From the NCBI GenBank assembly GCA_023429995.1, contig JAEZCE010000052.1:1-64000 (forward strand): DNA of 64,000 nucleotides. The letters run 5' to 3'. How positions within the stretch are numbered: position 1 is the stretch's first letter; each line of letters opens with the position of its first letter. Positions 1 through 7,335 of this stretch are shown piece by piece. A model generated the notes under the pieces. The model worked only from the letters and a program-made list of their open reading frames with translations. It was not told the origin of the DNA and did not search any database. The DNA comes from Bacillota bacterium. GTDB lineage: Bacteria; Bacillota; UBA4882; UBA8346. The translations under genes and the position numbers were made by a program.

Positions 1-193
1 CGTATAGCGTCGTCAGTTGGTCGCTCCAGTCCTTCGCGTCCTGTGGACGCGCGCGTACATATTGAGTACGCTTCCGGTCTTCACTTCCCGCCTTCCTAGC
101 TCTGCTTGCTCCTGACGCCGCAAGCATCTTCGAGGAAGTTGGCTCTCTCATTTCGGCAAGCTTTATCCCGGCGCGCCGCTGTGAAAGCGCCGG
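1..193 (-). ncRNA. Putative structured RNA, copy A (truncated by window edge)
   Basis: Read on the minus strand, this stretch starts with a GC hairpin (arms 187-193 and 168-174), followed by a conserved core (140-93) in which AACTTCCT, CTTGC, GCAAGCAG and TAGGAA occur in order. The core can fold as a TTCCT/AGGAA stem around a CTTGC/GCAAG stem. The same order and spacing recur in copy B (303-521, plus strand), with different bases in loops and compensating changes in an inner hairpin (here GCGTCC/GGACGC near 39-55). No ORF of coding quality is present. The 3' part runs off the window. I do not recognise the RNA family; a non-RNA mobile element is the main alternative. Confidence 0.45.
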
Positions 194-302
194 ATGACGT
201 ACTCTTTTGGCTAAAGTAGGTCCACTTTGATTTACCAGAACGATTTTTGTATCTCTTTGTAAATTTGTATCGACTCTAAAATAATGCTGGTTACCCGAGT
301 TT

Positions 303-521
303 CGGCGCTATGCCCAGATGCGCCGAGATAGACCTTGCCGGTTTGGTTGGGTCAACTTCCTGAATAAACTTGCGACGTCAAAAGCAAGCAGTACTAGGAA
401 CGATTGAACGAGAACCGGACGTGTACGCGCCTTCTTCGAAGGCGAGATGTACACCGAGGATCGGAGTGATTGAGTAACGACGTAATGCGCAGCTTTTCAC
501 GCCGCACCCAACCAAACCGGC
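303..521 (+). ncRNA. Putative structured RNA, copy B (complete)
   Basis: A GC hairpin (303-308 with 320-325) is followed by a perfect 16-base inverted repeat (337-352 with 506-521) that would close a long terminal stem. Inside are a TTCCT/AGGAA pairing (357-361 with 396-400) enclosing CTTGC/GCAAG (369-373 with 384-388), and a hairpin with outer arms GTGTAC/GTACAC (421-426, 449-454) and inner arms CGCCTTC/GAAGGCG (428-434, 438-444). Copy A shares the conserved islands in the same order. Base composition is more GC-rich than the adjacent intergenic DNA, as expected for structured RNA in an AT-leaning genome. No T-Box, riboswitch, 6S, SRP, RNase P or tmRNA hallmark was recognised. Confidence 0.5.
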
Positions 522-586
522 AATTCTCCATCCTTTCGTTCTTCTTTTCTTTATATCTTCTTCCTGAGTTACCTTTATAGTCATGA

Positions 587-937
587 TTATTTATTCGGCG
601 CCTTGGAGGACAATAAATAGCGGTGAAATAGCCACTCCCCCATTGCCAACACTACGGCGATAGCCCACACTCCCCCGGAAGTCAAAACAAATTGCGGCAA
701 ACTTTTCATGATGGCCCAGATTACCAGTGCGGCCAAAATCAAATCCCCTATCACGGCCGCGATATTTCCAAATTTGGGTAGTATCCACATATCACCGATA
801 ATATAAGTTAAAAGGCCTACTATCAGACCCAACACGATGGTCTGGGTCCAGGTGCTTTTCCCTAGCATGGGAATCATCACAAAAAGCGCGAAATAAATGA
901 AGGCCATTTTTATCACTAAGTTTACAAAATTTTTCAT
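587..937 (-). CDS. DUF2512 (YndM-like) small integral membrane protein
   Basis: This 116-residue protein is almost entirely hydrophobic, with four likely membrane segments (about residues 5-23, 30-50, 56-76 and 85-105) and a short basic tail. Length and pattern fit the DUF2512/YndM family of Bacillota, whose function is unknown. The start follows directly on the stop codon of the upstream gene (1288-938) and has a good AAAGGAG ribosome binding site inside that gene's end, so the two are surely co-transcribed and probably translationally coupled. No catalytic motif is visible. The family call rests on overall likeness, not on a signature residue. Confidence 0.75.
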   Translation of the reverse strand: MKNFVNLVIKMAFIYFALFVMIPMLGKSTWTQTIVLGLIVGLLTYIIGDMWILPKFGNIAAVIGDLILAALVIWAIMKSLPQFVLTSGGVWAIAVVLAMGEWLFHRYLLSSKAPNK

Positions 938-1288
938 TTACTCTGTTCTCCTTTGCCTTACTTTTTCCGGATAGATGAGTTCCGTAATTCCCGCTATGAT
1001 TAAGGCCGCGATCAACGCTCCCCCCAAAGGGACACTGCCTCCTTCAATCGCTAAACTTACCGTGAAAATAATGACCGCTGCCACCAGAAAGTCAATGATA
1101 ATCCTGGCAAAAGGTTTTCCGATTCCCCCGAAACCTCTTTGAACCAAAAGATTGGCGGCGAATATTAAAACCGCTAGTAAAAGGAGCCAGGGTATGGTTA
1201 AAGCGCTAAAGCCGGGTACATAGTACCCAATTGAATAAAGGACAATGAAGGGAATGAAAAGTTGAATCATCCACAAAACCAATTTCAT
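938..1288 (-). CDS. Small four-helix membrane protein, holin-IV-like
   Basis: The ATG at 1288 was chosen because AAAGGAGG lies eight bases before it; a longer TTG reading would start inside that ribosome binding site. The 116-residue product has four hydrophobic helices and a short charged C-terminus (EKVRQRRTE). It resembles the phage holin superfamily IV and YrvJ-like small membrane proteins of Bacillota. A lytic role is not implied, since no endolysin gene is adjacent. It is the first gene of a two-gene unit with the DUF2512 gene, from which it is separated by no bases. Function unknown. Confidence 0.65.
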   Translation of the reverse strand: MKLVLWMIQLFIPFIVLYSIGYYVPGFSALTIPWLLLLAVLIFAANLLVQRGFGGIGKPFARIIIDFLVAAVIIFTVSLAIEGGSVPLGGALIAALIIAGITELIYPEKVRQRRTE

Positions 1289-1397
1289 CCAAACATTCCT
1301 CCTTTCGATTTTCAATTTCAATCATATTTTTCAGGTGGATACTTATTCCGATGGGATATTTATCATTATAAAACCCGGATTGATTCGGGGTGGGTGT

Positions 1398-2006
1398 CTA
1401 TCTGGCAAAGAGATGCCGTCCAATCTGAGTAATGATTCTACGCGCCCAGATCCATGGGTGATTTGTCTTTGCGGGATTAAAAAAATAAAGGGCGCCGCCT
1501 GAAGGATCCCAGCCACTAACGGCATCAACCGCAGCGCGGGTACTTTCCCTCGACACCGGCCGGTTAAAAATACCATTGGTCACCGATTCAAAGGCATGAG
1601 GTTGATAAACGACACCCGCTATCGTTTTGGGAAAGCGGGGATTCTCGATTCGATTCATGATCACACTCCCCACCGCTACTTTACCAATATATGGTTCGTT
1701 GGCGGCTTCACCTTGAATGACGTGAGCGAGTAAATTAATATTACCTGAAGCGGGGACTGGGGAACGCGCCCCCCGGCTCCCTGAAGGAATCGTTATCCGT
1801 TCCCCCAATCTTAAATGATAGCGGTTTAAACCGGTCCTATCCCTTATCTCCTTGACCGTTAGTCCGGTTTTTTGGGCAATCCGGTATAAAGTGTCTCCTC
1901 TTTTAACGGTATAGGTCCAGTCGGCCCGGCAGTTATTGGTATGGAAAAGAGGTATTGCTATTGTAGAAATCACAATGACAATAACAACTTTTTTAAACGC
2001 TCGCAA
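1398..2006 (-). CDS. sleB: SleB/CwlJ-type cell wall hydrolase with LysM domain
   Basis: The protein has an N-terminal hydrophobic segment (export signal), one LysM peptidoglycan-binding motif beginning YTVKRGDTLYRIA and ending ERITIPSG, then a Hydrolase_2 domain with the family's GEA..EP..GK..VG.V..NR pattern; the Glu of GEA is the expected catalytic residue. SleB enzymes cut spore cortex or cell-wall peptidoglycan during germination or growth. The total length, about 202 residues, is normal. The TTG at 2006 is preferred because AAGGGA lies nine bases upstream; a TTG at 2030 is possible but has a weak site. It is divergent from the DUF4015 gene. Whether it acts in germination or in vegetative growth cannot be read from sequence. 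Confidence 0.85.
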   Translation of the reverse strand: MRAFKKVVIVIVISTIAIPLFHTNNCRADWTYTVKRGDTLYRIAQKTGLTVKEIRDRTGLNRYHLRLGERITIPSGSRGARSPVPASGNINLLAHVIQGEAANEPYIGKVAVGSVIMNRIENPRFPKTIAGVVYQPHAFESVTNGIFNRPVSRESTRAAVDAVSGWDPSGGALYFFNPAKTNHPWIWARRIITQIGRHLFAR

Positions 2007-2173
2007 AATTTCACATCCCTTAATTGCCAATTTCTTATTTAGTATAATAATTTCTTATCGAACTATCCTCTTTGCAGCAAAAATATTTGTCGTTTCCTCG
2101 TTTTTCATAAAGGAAAGTATAGAAAATTCGCGAAAAATGCAAGTACATCTATTAAAGGAGCGATTTACCGACA

Positions 2174-3334
2174 ATGAAAATCAAGAGAACCCACGTATTT
2201 CTACTGGTCTTTGTTTTACTTGGCAGCTTTTATACCCTGGCGCTGGCGGAAAAAAAGTTCTTTACGCCGCAACAGACCGCTACTGCTAAAGTATCCGACA
2301 AACAAATCCCGGAAAATCCCAAGCCGGCGGCGATGGAACAGACTGCCTCCAAATTACCCTTTCATTTAACACCAAAACCAGTAATCGGCGCTTATAGTAC
2401 TTCCTGGATTGCCGGCACACAGAGAATCAACCGCATTGCCGAATTTATCAAGCAATCGGGAAGTAATTCAATCGTTATCGATCTGAAAGACGACACCGGG
2501 ACCATCAGTTATCCTTCATCCATCCCCCTGGCCAAAGAAATCGGAGCCGGCTCAAACCGGGTCCCCAATCTACGGGAACTGGTCGCCCGATTAAAACAAC
2601 AAAAGATTTATGTCATCGGCAGAATTGTCGTTTTCAAAGATCCCATATTGGCCAAAAAACACAATGAGCTTGCAGTTCTTGATAAAAATGGCGGCCTGTG
2701 GAGAGACTATAAAGGCACGATCTGGGTTGATCCGAATTCGAAGAAAGTATGGAAATATAATGTCGATATCGCCAAAGAAGCAATCGATATGGGATTTTCT
2801 GAGATTCAATTTGATTATGTCCGCTTCTTAAGCGACGGCTTACTTCGCAATTGTGTTTACCCTTACTCCACCGGTCAATTGAAGGAAGATGTTATCCGCG
2901 ATTTTCTGTTATATGCCAGAAAGGACATTAATGCCATGGGCGTTCCCCTTTCTGCCGACATTTTCGGATTGGTGTTGTCCATACCGGATGATTTAAATAT
3001 CGGGCAAAAACTCGAAAAAATCGCCTCAGCTGTCGATTATATATCTCCAATGGTTTACCCGTCTCATTATCCCAAAGGTTCTTTTGGCTATAAGGATCCT
3101 GATTCCTATCCCTATGAGATTATTGCCAAAGCCATGCAAGATGCCAACCGGCGGCTTAAGGGCGACGCCAAAAAACTCCGTCCCTGGATTCAAGATTTTT
3201 CCCTGGGCCATGCTTACGGCAAGGAACAATTGCGCCTGCAAATCAAAGCTTTACAAGACAATGGCGTTCATGACTTCTTATTGTGGAATCCCACCAACCG
3301 TTACGAATTATCCAAATATCCTCCTTTTCAATAA
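2174..3334 (+). CDS. DUF4015 putative exported glycoside hydrolase
   Basis: The product (386 residues) has an N-terminal hydrophobic signal segment, a Pro/Gln-rich linker and a TIM-barrel-like domain of the DUF4015 family, annotated in databases as a putative glycosyl hydrolase. Family-like stretches include GAYSTSW near residue 72, EIQFDYVRF near 213, an ADIFG strand and the motif DYISPMVYPSHY. The acidic residues in these strands are the likely active-site groups (inference). Start ATG follows TAAAGGAG. The gene is divergent from sleB and convergent with an NlpC/P60 gene, placing it in a cell-wall cluster. Substrate is unknown; a cell-wall or exopolysaccharide polymer is plausible. Confidence 0.8.
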   Translation: MKIKRTHVFLLVFVLLGSFYTLALAEKKFFTPQQTATAKVSDKQIPENPKPAAMEQTASKLPFHLTPKPVIGAYSTSWIAGTQRINRIAEFIKQSGSNSIVIDLKDDTGTISYPSSIPLAKEIGAGSNRVPNLRELVARLKQQKIYVIGRIVVFKDPILAKKHNELAVLDKNGGLWRDYKGTIWVDPNSKKVWKYNVDIAKEAIDMGFSEIQFDYVRFLSDGLLRNCVYPYSTGQLKEDVIRDFLLYARKDINAMGVPLSADIFGLVLSIPDDLNIGQKLEKIASAVDYISPMVYPSHYPKGSFGYKDPDSYPYEIIAKAMQDANRRLKGDAKKLRPWIQDFSLGHAYGKEQLRLQIKALQDNGVHDFLLWNPTNRYELSKYPPFQ

Positions 3335-3350
3335 TTCATAAGCCAATCAT

Positions 3351-3388
3351 AAAAAGAGTCCTTCCTTTATATTCGGAGGACTCTTTTT
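3351..3388. terminator. Bidirectional Rho-independent terminator
   Basis: Inverted arms AAAGAGTCCT and AGGACTCTTT flank a short loop, with an A-run on the left and a T-run on the right. It sits between two convergent genes (2174-3334 and 3393-4124) and can end transcription from both sides. Confidence 0.85.
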
Positions 3389-3392
3389 ACGG

Positions 3393-4124
3393 TTACTTGG
3401 AATCCCGAGCCTGAGCCTGAGCCTGAGCCTGATCCCTTAGCAATTTATAAACCAATATCCTTCGGGCGCCCCAATACCGGCTATTATAATAGCGGCTAAA
3501 GACTGAATCGATTTTGATCCTCCCCGATCCTGAAGCTGCATGAATAAAACTGCCCTCACCCAGATAAATTCCGACGTGGTTAATGGATGCCGAGCGCATC
3601 GTCTTAAAAAAAATCAAGTCTCCCAGGGCCAACTCTGAACGTCTGATTTCCCGGCCAAAGGTCATTTGTGAAGAAGCGCTGTGAGGCAGTTTATAACCGA
3701 ATTTTCCATAGATAAACATCGTATAACCGGAGCAGTCAAATCCGGAAGGCCCTTTTCCACCATAAGCATAGGGAAAACCCAAATACATTTTGGCAAACCC
3801 GGCAAGTTTACGCCCTTGATCCATCAGTTCGAGCCGGTTTTGGATCGCCTTGGTTTCCATGGTTATATAATCCTGATAAACCCATCCTCCATTCCCATCG
3901 CCAAAGGTAACCCTGTACCAAGAGTGGTCTTTTTCCATGACTTCAACCAAAAAACCCTCATTCAGAAGCATCAAAATTTCTTCCTGAAGACCGGGCCCGG
4001 CCCGCAGACAAACCCCCCTCCCCATGACCATTCCATTCAAAGAATTTTCCGCCCGCAGCATACACGGTGACAATGTGAATACGATAATCAGAATTATTTT
4101 GAATCCGCGCCTTTTGATACTCAC
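3393..4124 (-). CDS. SH3 and NlpC/P60 domain cell wall endopeptidase
   Basis: An export signal is followed by a bacterial SH3 domain (VCLRAGPG ... WYRVTFGDGNGGWVYQDY) and a C-terminal NlpC/P60 cysteine peptidase domain. The catalytic Cys is in FDCSGY, the His in NHVGIYLG, and a further conserved His is in FIHAAS. Such enzymes cut the D-gamma-glutamyl-meso-diaminopimelate bond of peptide stems. The GTG at 4124 follows GAGGTGAG; a GTG at 4136 is possible but lacks a good site. The extreme C-terminus holds a Gln-Ala repeat (QAQAQAQA) encoded by a six-base tandem repeat near 3409-3432, unusual for the family and probably non-catalytic. Confidence 0.88.
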   Translation of the reverse strand: MSIKRRGFKIILIIVFTLSPCMLRAENSLNGMVMGRGVCLRAGPGLQEEILMLLNEGFLVEVMEKDHSWYRVTFGDGNGGWVYQDYITMETKAIQNRLELMDQGRKLAGFAKMYLGFPYAYGGKGPSGFDCSGYTMFIYGKFGYKLPHSASSQMTFGREIRRSELALGDLIFFKTMRSASINHVGIYLGEGSFIHAASGSGRIKIDSVFSRYYNSRYWGARRILVYKLLRDQAQAQAQARDSK

Positions 4125-4199
4125 CTTTTTTCTCACCTCAACCGGATGATAGTTCTACCTCATACTTTCTTTTCATATACAATAATGGAGGGTGTTTCA

Positions 4200-4658
4200 A
4201 TGCGTAAAATTGTCATTTGCACTTTTATTATTTTCATCTACAACCTTTTATTACTCATCCTGCCCGTCCTATTCTTTTTAACATGGATCCAATGGTCCAC
4301 TCCCTTATCTTTTCATATCTTGCCCTGGATTTATTATCTATTCCTTTTGATAAGTCCTATATTGTCCATTACCATGGGAACGATGATGATTAAAGATGGC
4401 TTCAGTTTGGTGAGGGGCTGCGTGCCAATTATATCCATGTTTATCGGCTATTTACCGCTCTTTGCTTTTTACCGCCTTGTCAACTCCCTTTGGGCGCCCG
4501 GGGATTGTTTGCTGATGCTTGGGATTCCAATCGTATTGGGCTTGATTTCAGATGTTATGGCAGCGTCCATTCCTGCTTTGACAGAATGGCGGTCGGAATT
4601 AAATTCTCACGATATTACCAAAATCAAGTCTGCCCATGATCGAGCTTCAAACCGATAA
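4200..4658 (+). CDS. Hypothetical membrane protein
   Basis: The ATG at 4200 is preferred over an in-frame upstream ATG because GGAGGGTG lies just before it. The 152-residue product has about four hydrophobic helices (residues 3-30, 40-62, 75-98 and 103-127) and a hydrophilic tail ending in SAHDRASNR. I do not recognise the family and see no motif. It lies alone between the NlpC/P60 gene (divergent) and gcvT (same direction, about 130 bases downstream). No terminator separates it clearly from gcvT, so read-through into the glycine cleavage operon is possible. Confidence 0.6.
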   Translation: MRKIVICTFIIFIYNLLLLILPVLFFLTWIQWSTPLSFHILPWIYYLFLLISPILSITMGTMMIKDGFSLVRGCVPIISMFIGYLPLFAFYRLVNSLWAPGDCLLMLGIPIVLGLISDVMAASIPALTEWRSELNSHDITKIKSAHDRASNR

Positions 4659-4787
4659 TGATTTTCAGGAAAATTTTTTCTCACCCCAGGAATCAAGTTT
4701 ATAAATTTGCAAATAATCATCATCACCCATCGTTAAACGGTGAATGGTTTAATCAAGGTTTTCATTTTAGACAGTTAGGAAGCCAAA

Positions 4788-5897
4788 ATGCCGACAACAC
4801 CCCTTTTTCCGATCTACCCAAAGTATCAAGGGAAAATCATAGATTTTCACGGTTGGAAACTTCCTGTCCAATTTAGCGGTATTATTAACGAACATATGAC
4901 TGTCAGAACACATGTCGGCCTTTTCGATGTTTCCCATATGGGTGAACTTATGGTTGAAGGGCCTGATGCGGTTCCTTTTTTGAACTATGCCTTGACCAAT
5001 CAATTCTCAACTTTAGAGCCCGACCGAATCCGTTATTCGCTTCTATGTAATGAGAGTGGGGGCGCTCTCGACGATTTACTGGTATATTGTTACGGACCCT
5101 CCCGGTTTCTTTTGGTTGTTAATGCTTCCAATATTGCTTCCGACTTACAATGGCTGGAAAACCTGGCCACCGGGTTTAATGTTTCGCTAAAAAATATCTC
5201 CGCCCAAACGGCGCAGTTAGCAATTCAGGGGCCCAATGCCCTTCCCTTACTCCAGCAAATCACCCACTCCCCGATCCATCTGTTAAAATATTACCAATTT
5301 ATGCCGCAAATTATTCTTGCGGGTCGATTCCCGGTCTTGCTATCGCGGACCGGTTATACCGGGGAGGATGGTTTTGAAATTTATCTGCAACCACAGCACG
5401 CTGTTGATGTTTGGGAATTGCTTATCCAATCCGGATCGGTTTTGGGGATCTCGCCTATAGGTTTAGGAGCCCGGGATACTCTTCGTTTTGAAGCTGCTTT
5501 ACCCTTATACGGCAATGAATTGACCCCGGGTATCTCCCCCCTTGAAGCAGGTCTCGGACGTTTTATCCGATTCGATAAAGCAATCTTTATGGGGAAAGAA
5601 GCGCTTTACCGGCAAAAACTAACCGGAATACCGCGGTCGCTCATGGGAATTGAAATGATTGATAGGGGTATTCCCCGTTCAAATTGCCAAGTTTACTTTG
5701 ACAATCGTCAGATTGGTTCCGTTACTTCCGGCAATTATTGTCCCTTTTTAGCCAAGAGCATGGCGCTTGCTTTAGTACAATCCCCTTACACTCAAACAAA
5801 TCTCCCTGAATTACAGATTGATATCAGAGGCAAACTATTCAAGGCTAAAGTCGTTAGCCTGCCTTTTTATTCAAGAAAGTCCGCTATGTCAAAGTAG
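4788..5897 (+). CDS. gcvT: Aminomethyltransferase, glycine cleavage T protein
   Basis: T protein transfers the methylene group from the aminomethyl-lipoyl arm of H protein to tetrahydrofolate and frees ammonia. The 369-residue length is standard. Typical stretches are visible: DFHGWKLPVQF near the start, VGLFDVSHMGE, the folate-binding strand around RYSLLCNESGGALDD, SRTGYTGEDGFEIY, and GLGARDTLRFEAALPLYGNEL. The C-terminal barrel (GSVTSGNYCP) is present but slightly short. A ribosome site AGGAAG precedes the ATG. It leads the operon gcvT-gcvPA-gcvPB. A glycine riboswitch, common upstream of this operon, was not seen. Confidence 0.95.
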   Translation: MPTTPLFPIYPKYQGKIIDFHGWKLPVQFSGIINEHMTVRTHVGLFDVSHMGELMVEGPDAVPFLNYALTNQFSTLEPDRIRYSLLCNESGGALDDLLVYCYGPSRFLLVVNASNIASDLQWLENLATGFNVSLKNISAQTAQLAIQGPNALPLLQQITHSPIHLLKYYQFMPQIILAGRFPVLLSRTGYTGEDGFEIYLQPQHAVDVWELLIQSGSVLGISPIGLGARDTLRFEAALPLYGNELTPGISPLEAGLGRFIRFDKAIFMGKEALYRQKLTGIPRSLMGIEMIDRGIPRSNCQVYFDNRQIGSVTSGNYCPFLAKSMALALVQSPYTQTNLPELQIDIRGKLFKAKVVSLPFYSRKSAMSK

Positions 5898-5988
5898 TTG
5901 TTTTTCGTCTTTTCTCTGCGCCCCTGCGCCTCAGCGGGAGAATAGGTTTTAAAATTATTTTCTGAGTAGAAAGGATTGGGCTCTTACT

Positions 5989-7335
5989 ATGATCCACCCG
6001 TATTTACCCTTAACGGATGATAACCGGACTTTCATGCTGAACCAAATTGGTGTGGAGTCTATCGAAGACCTGTTATCGGACCTGCCTTCCGATAAGCGTT
6101 TAAAACACCCCTTCAACATTCCTCCGCCCATGACCGAAGTCGAACTTTCTGAACATTTCCGAACCATAGCGGGTTTAAACCGTAAAGCAAAACTATCTTT
6201 TTTAGGCGCCGGCGCCTATCAACACTATATACCGGCCATTATTGACCATTTGGCCTTCCGTTCCGAATTTTATACTGCCTATACTCCCTATCAACCTGAA
6301 ATATCTCAGGGGATCTTGCAGGCAATTTTTGAATATCAAACCTTTATCAGTGAACTTTTTGGTTTACCGGTCGCCAACGCTTCGCTGTATGACGGCGCTT
6401 CGGCCTTAGCGGAAGCTATTTTAATGGCATTCCGGGAAACTAAATCCAAAAAAAACTCCCGGCTCTTGCTCCCAGAGACCCTTAGTCCTCATCTTTTAAC
6501 GGTCATCAAAACTTACACCCAATCCTGCAACTTCTCCATTGAATGGATTCCGGCTCAAAACGGCATAATTTGTCCTTCGGATTTGGCAAATTTGCTTCAA
6601 ACCGAAGCTGCGGCAGTCGTGCTTCAAAATCCAAATTTCTTGGGTTTCCTCGAAGATCTGCCGGAACTGTTGCAGATAGTCAAAAATAGCAACGCCTTTG
6701 CCATTTGTTATGTCGATCCATTGACCTTAGCTATTTTGGAAGCGCCGGGGCATTTAGGAGCGGATATCGTAGTCGCCGAAGGTCAACCTTTGGGCCTACC
6801 CCTTTCTTATGGCGGGCCCTACCTTGGATTAATGGCCGTCTGTGAACAATTTAAACGAAATATTCCAGGGCGTTTGGTTGGGGAAACAGTAGATAGTCAA
6901 GGGAACCGGGCTTTTGTCTTAACTCTTCAAACCCGGGAACAACATATCCGTAGGGAAAAAGCGACCTCCAATATTTGTTCCAACCAGACTTGGTGTGCTC
7001 TCCGGGCAGCCATTTACTTAGCGACCCTGGGACCGGTTGGATTTCGGGAAGTTGCCCAAAGAGCTTTTGATAACGCCCATTATCTTTTGGAAGAATTTCT
7101 TAAAATTGGCTTTCAACCATTATTCTCCACTCCGTTTTTTTTGGAATTTCCCATCCGCACTCCTAAACCCGCATCTTTTTACATCGAGCGCTTATTAGAA
7201 AAAAACATCGTGGCAGGTTTTGATTTACTTTCAACCTACCCAGACTTGGAGAATACCTTGTTGATTTGCGCCACTGAAATATTTTCCAAAGAGCAACTCG
7301 ACTTTTTTTTAGATGAAATGAGGCAATTACAGTGA
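5989..7335 (+). CDS. gcvPA: Glycine dehydrogenase (decarboxylating) subunit 1
   Basis: Subunit 1 of the split P protein, 448 residues, with the usual opening PYLPLTDDNRTFML. Conserved regions include SFLGAGAYQHYIPAIID, YTPYQPEISQG and the Gly-rich stretch GQPLGLPLSYGGPYLG. With subunit 2 it decarboxylates glycine and passes aminomethyl to the lipoyl group of H protein. The lysine that binds pyridoxal phosphate is in subunit 2, as expected for the split form. The 90-base gap behind gcvT is where gcvH is often found in related operons; here it holds no gene. The stop overlaps the gcvPB start by four bases (GTGA). Confidence 0.95.
   Translation: MIHPYLPLTDDNRTFMLNQIGVESIEDLLSDLPSDKRLKHPFNIPPPMTEVELSEHFRTIAGLNRKAKLSFLGAGAYQHYIPAIIDHLAFRSEFYTAYTPYQPEISQGILQAIFEYQTFISELFGLPVANASLYDGASALAEAILMAFRETKSKKNSRLLLPETLSPHLLTVIKTYTQSCNFSIEWIPAQNGIICPSDLANLLQTEAAAVVLQNPNFLGFLEDLPELLQIVKNSNAFAICYVDPLTLAILEAPGHLGADIVVAEGQPLGLPLSYGGPYLGLMAVCEQFKRNIPGRLVGETVDSQGNRAFVLTLQTREQHIRREKATSNICSNQTWCALRAAIYLATLGPVGFREVAQRAFDNAHYLLEEFLKIGFQPLFSTPFFLEFPIRTPKPASFYIERLLEKNIVAGFDLLSTYPDLENTLLICATEIFSKEQLDFFLDEMRQLQ

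Noticed and set aside
378..584. 68-codon minus-strand ORF
   Set aside because: It lies within the structured RNA copy B and its flank, has no ribosome site and a composition set by RNA stems.
1936..2289. 117-codon plus-strand ORF before the DUF4015 gene
   Set aside because: It overlaps the sleB 5' end and the DUF4015 start in other frames, both of which have clear homology; no ribosome site.
4659..4787. Glycine riboswitch upstream of gcvT
   Set aside because: No conserved glycine-aptamer stretches were found in either orientation.
4658..4876. 72-codon plus-strand ORF
   Set aside because: It overlaps the gcvT start in another frame and has no family likeness or ribosome site.
5898..5988. 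gcvH or a small gene between gcvT and gcvPA
   Set aside because: Only 90 bases, no start with a ribosome site; it holds a GC-rich degenerate repeat of CTGCGCC type.
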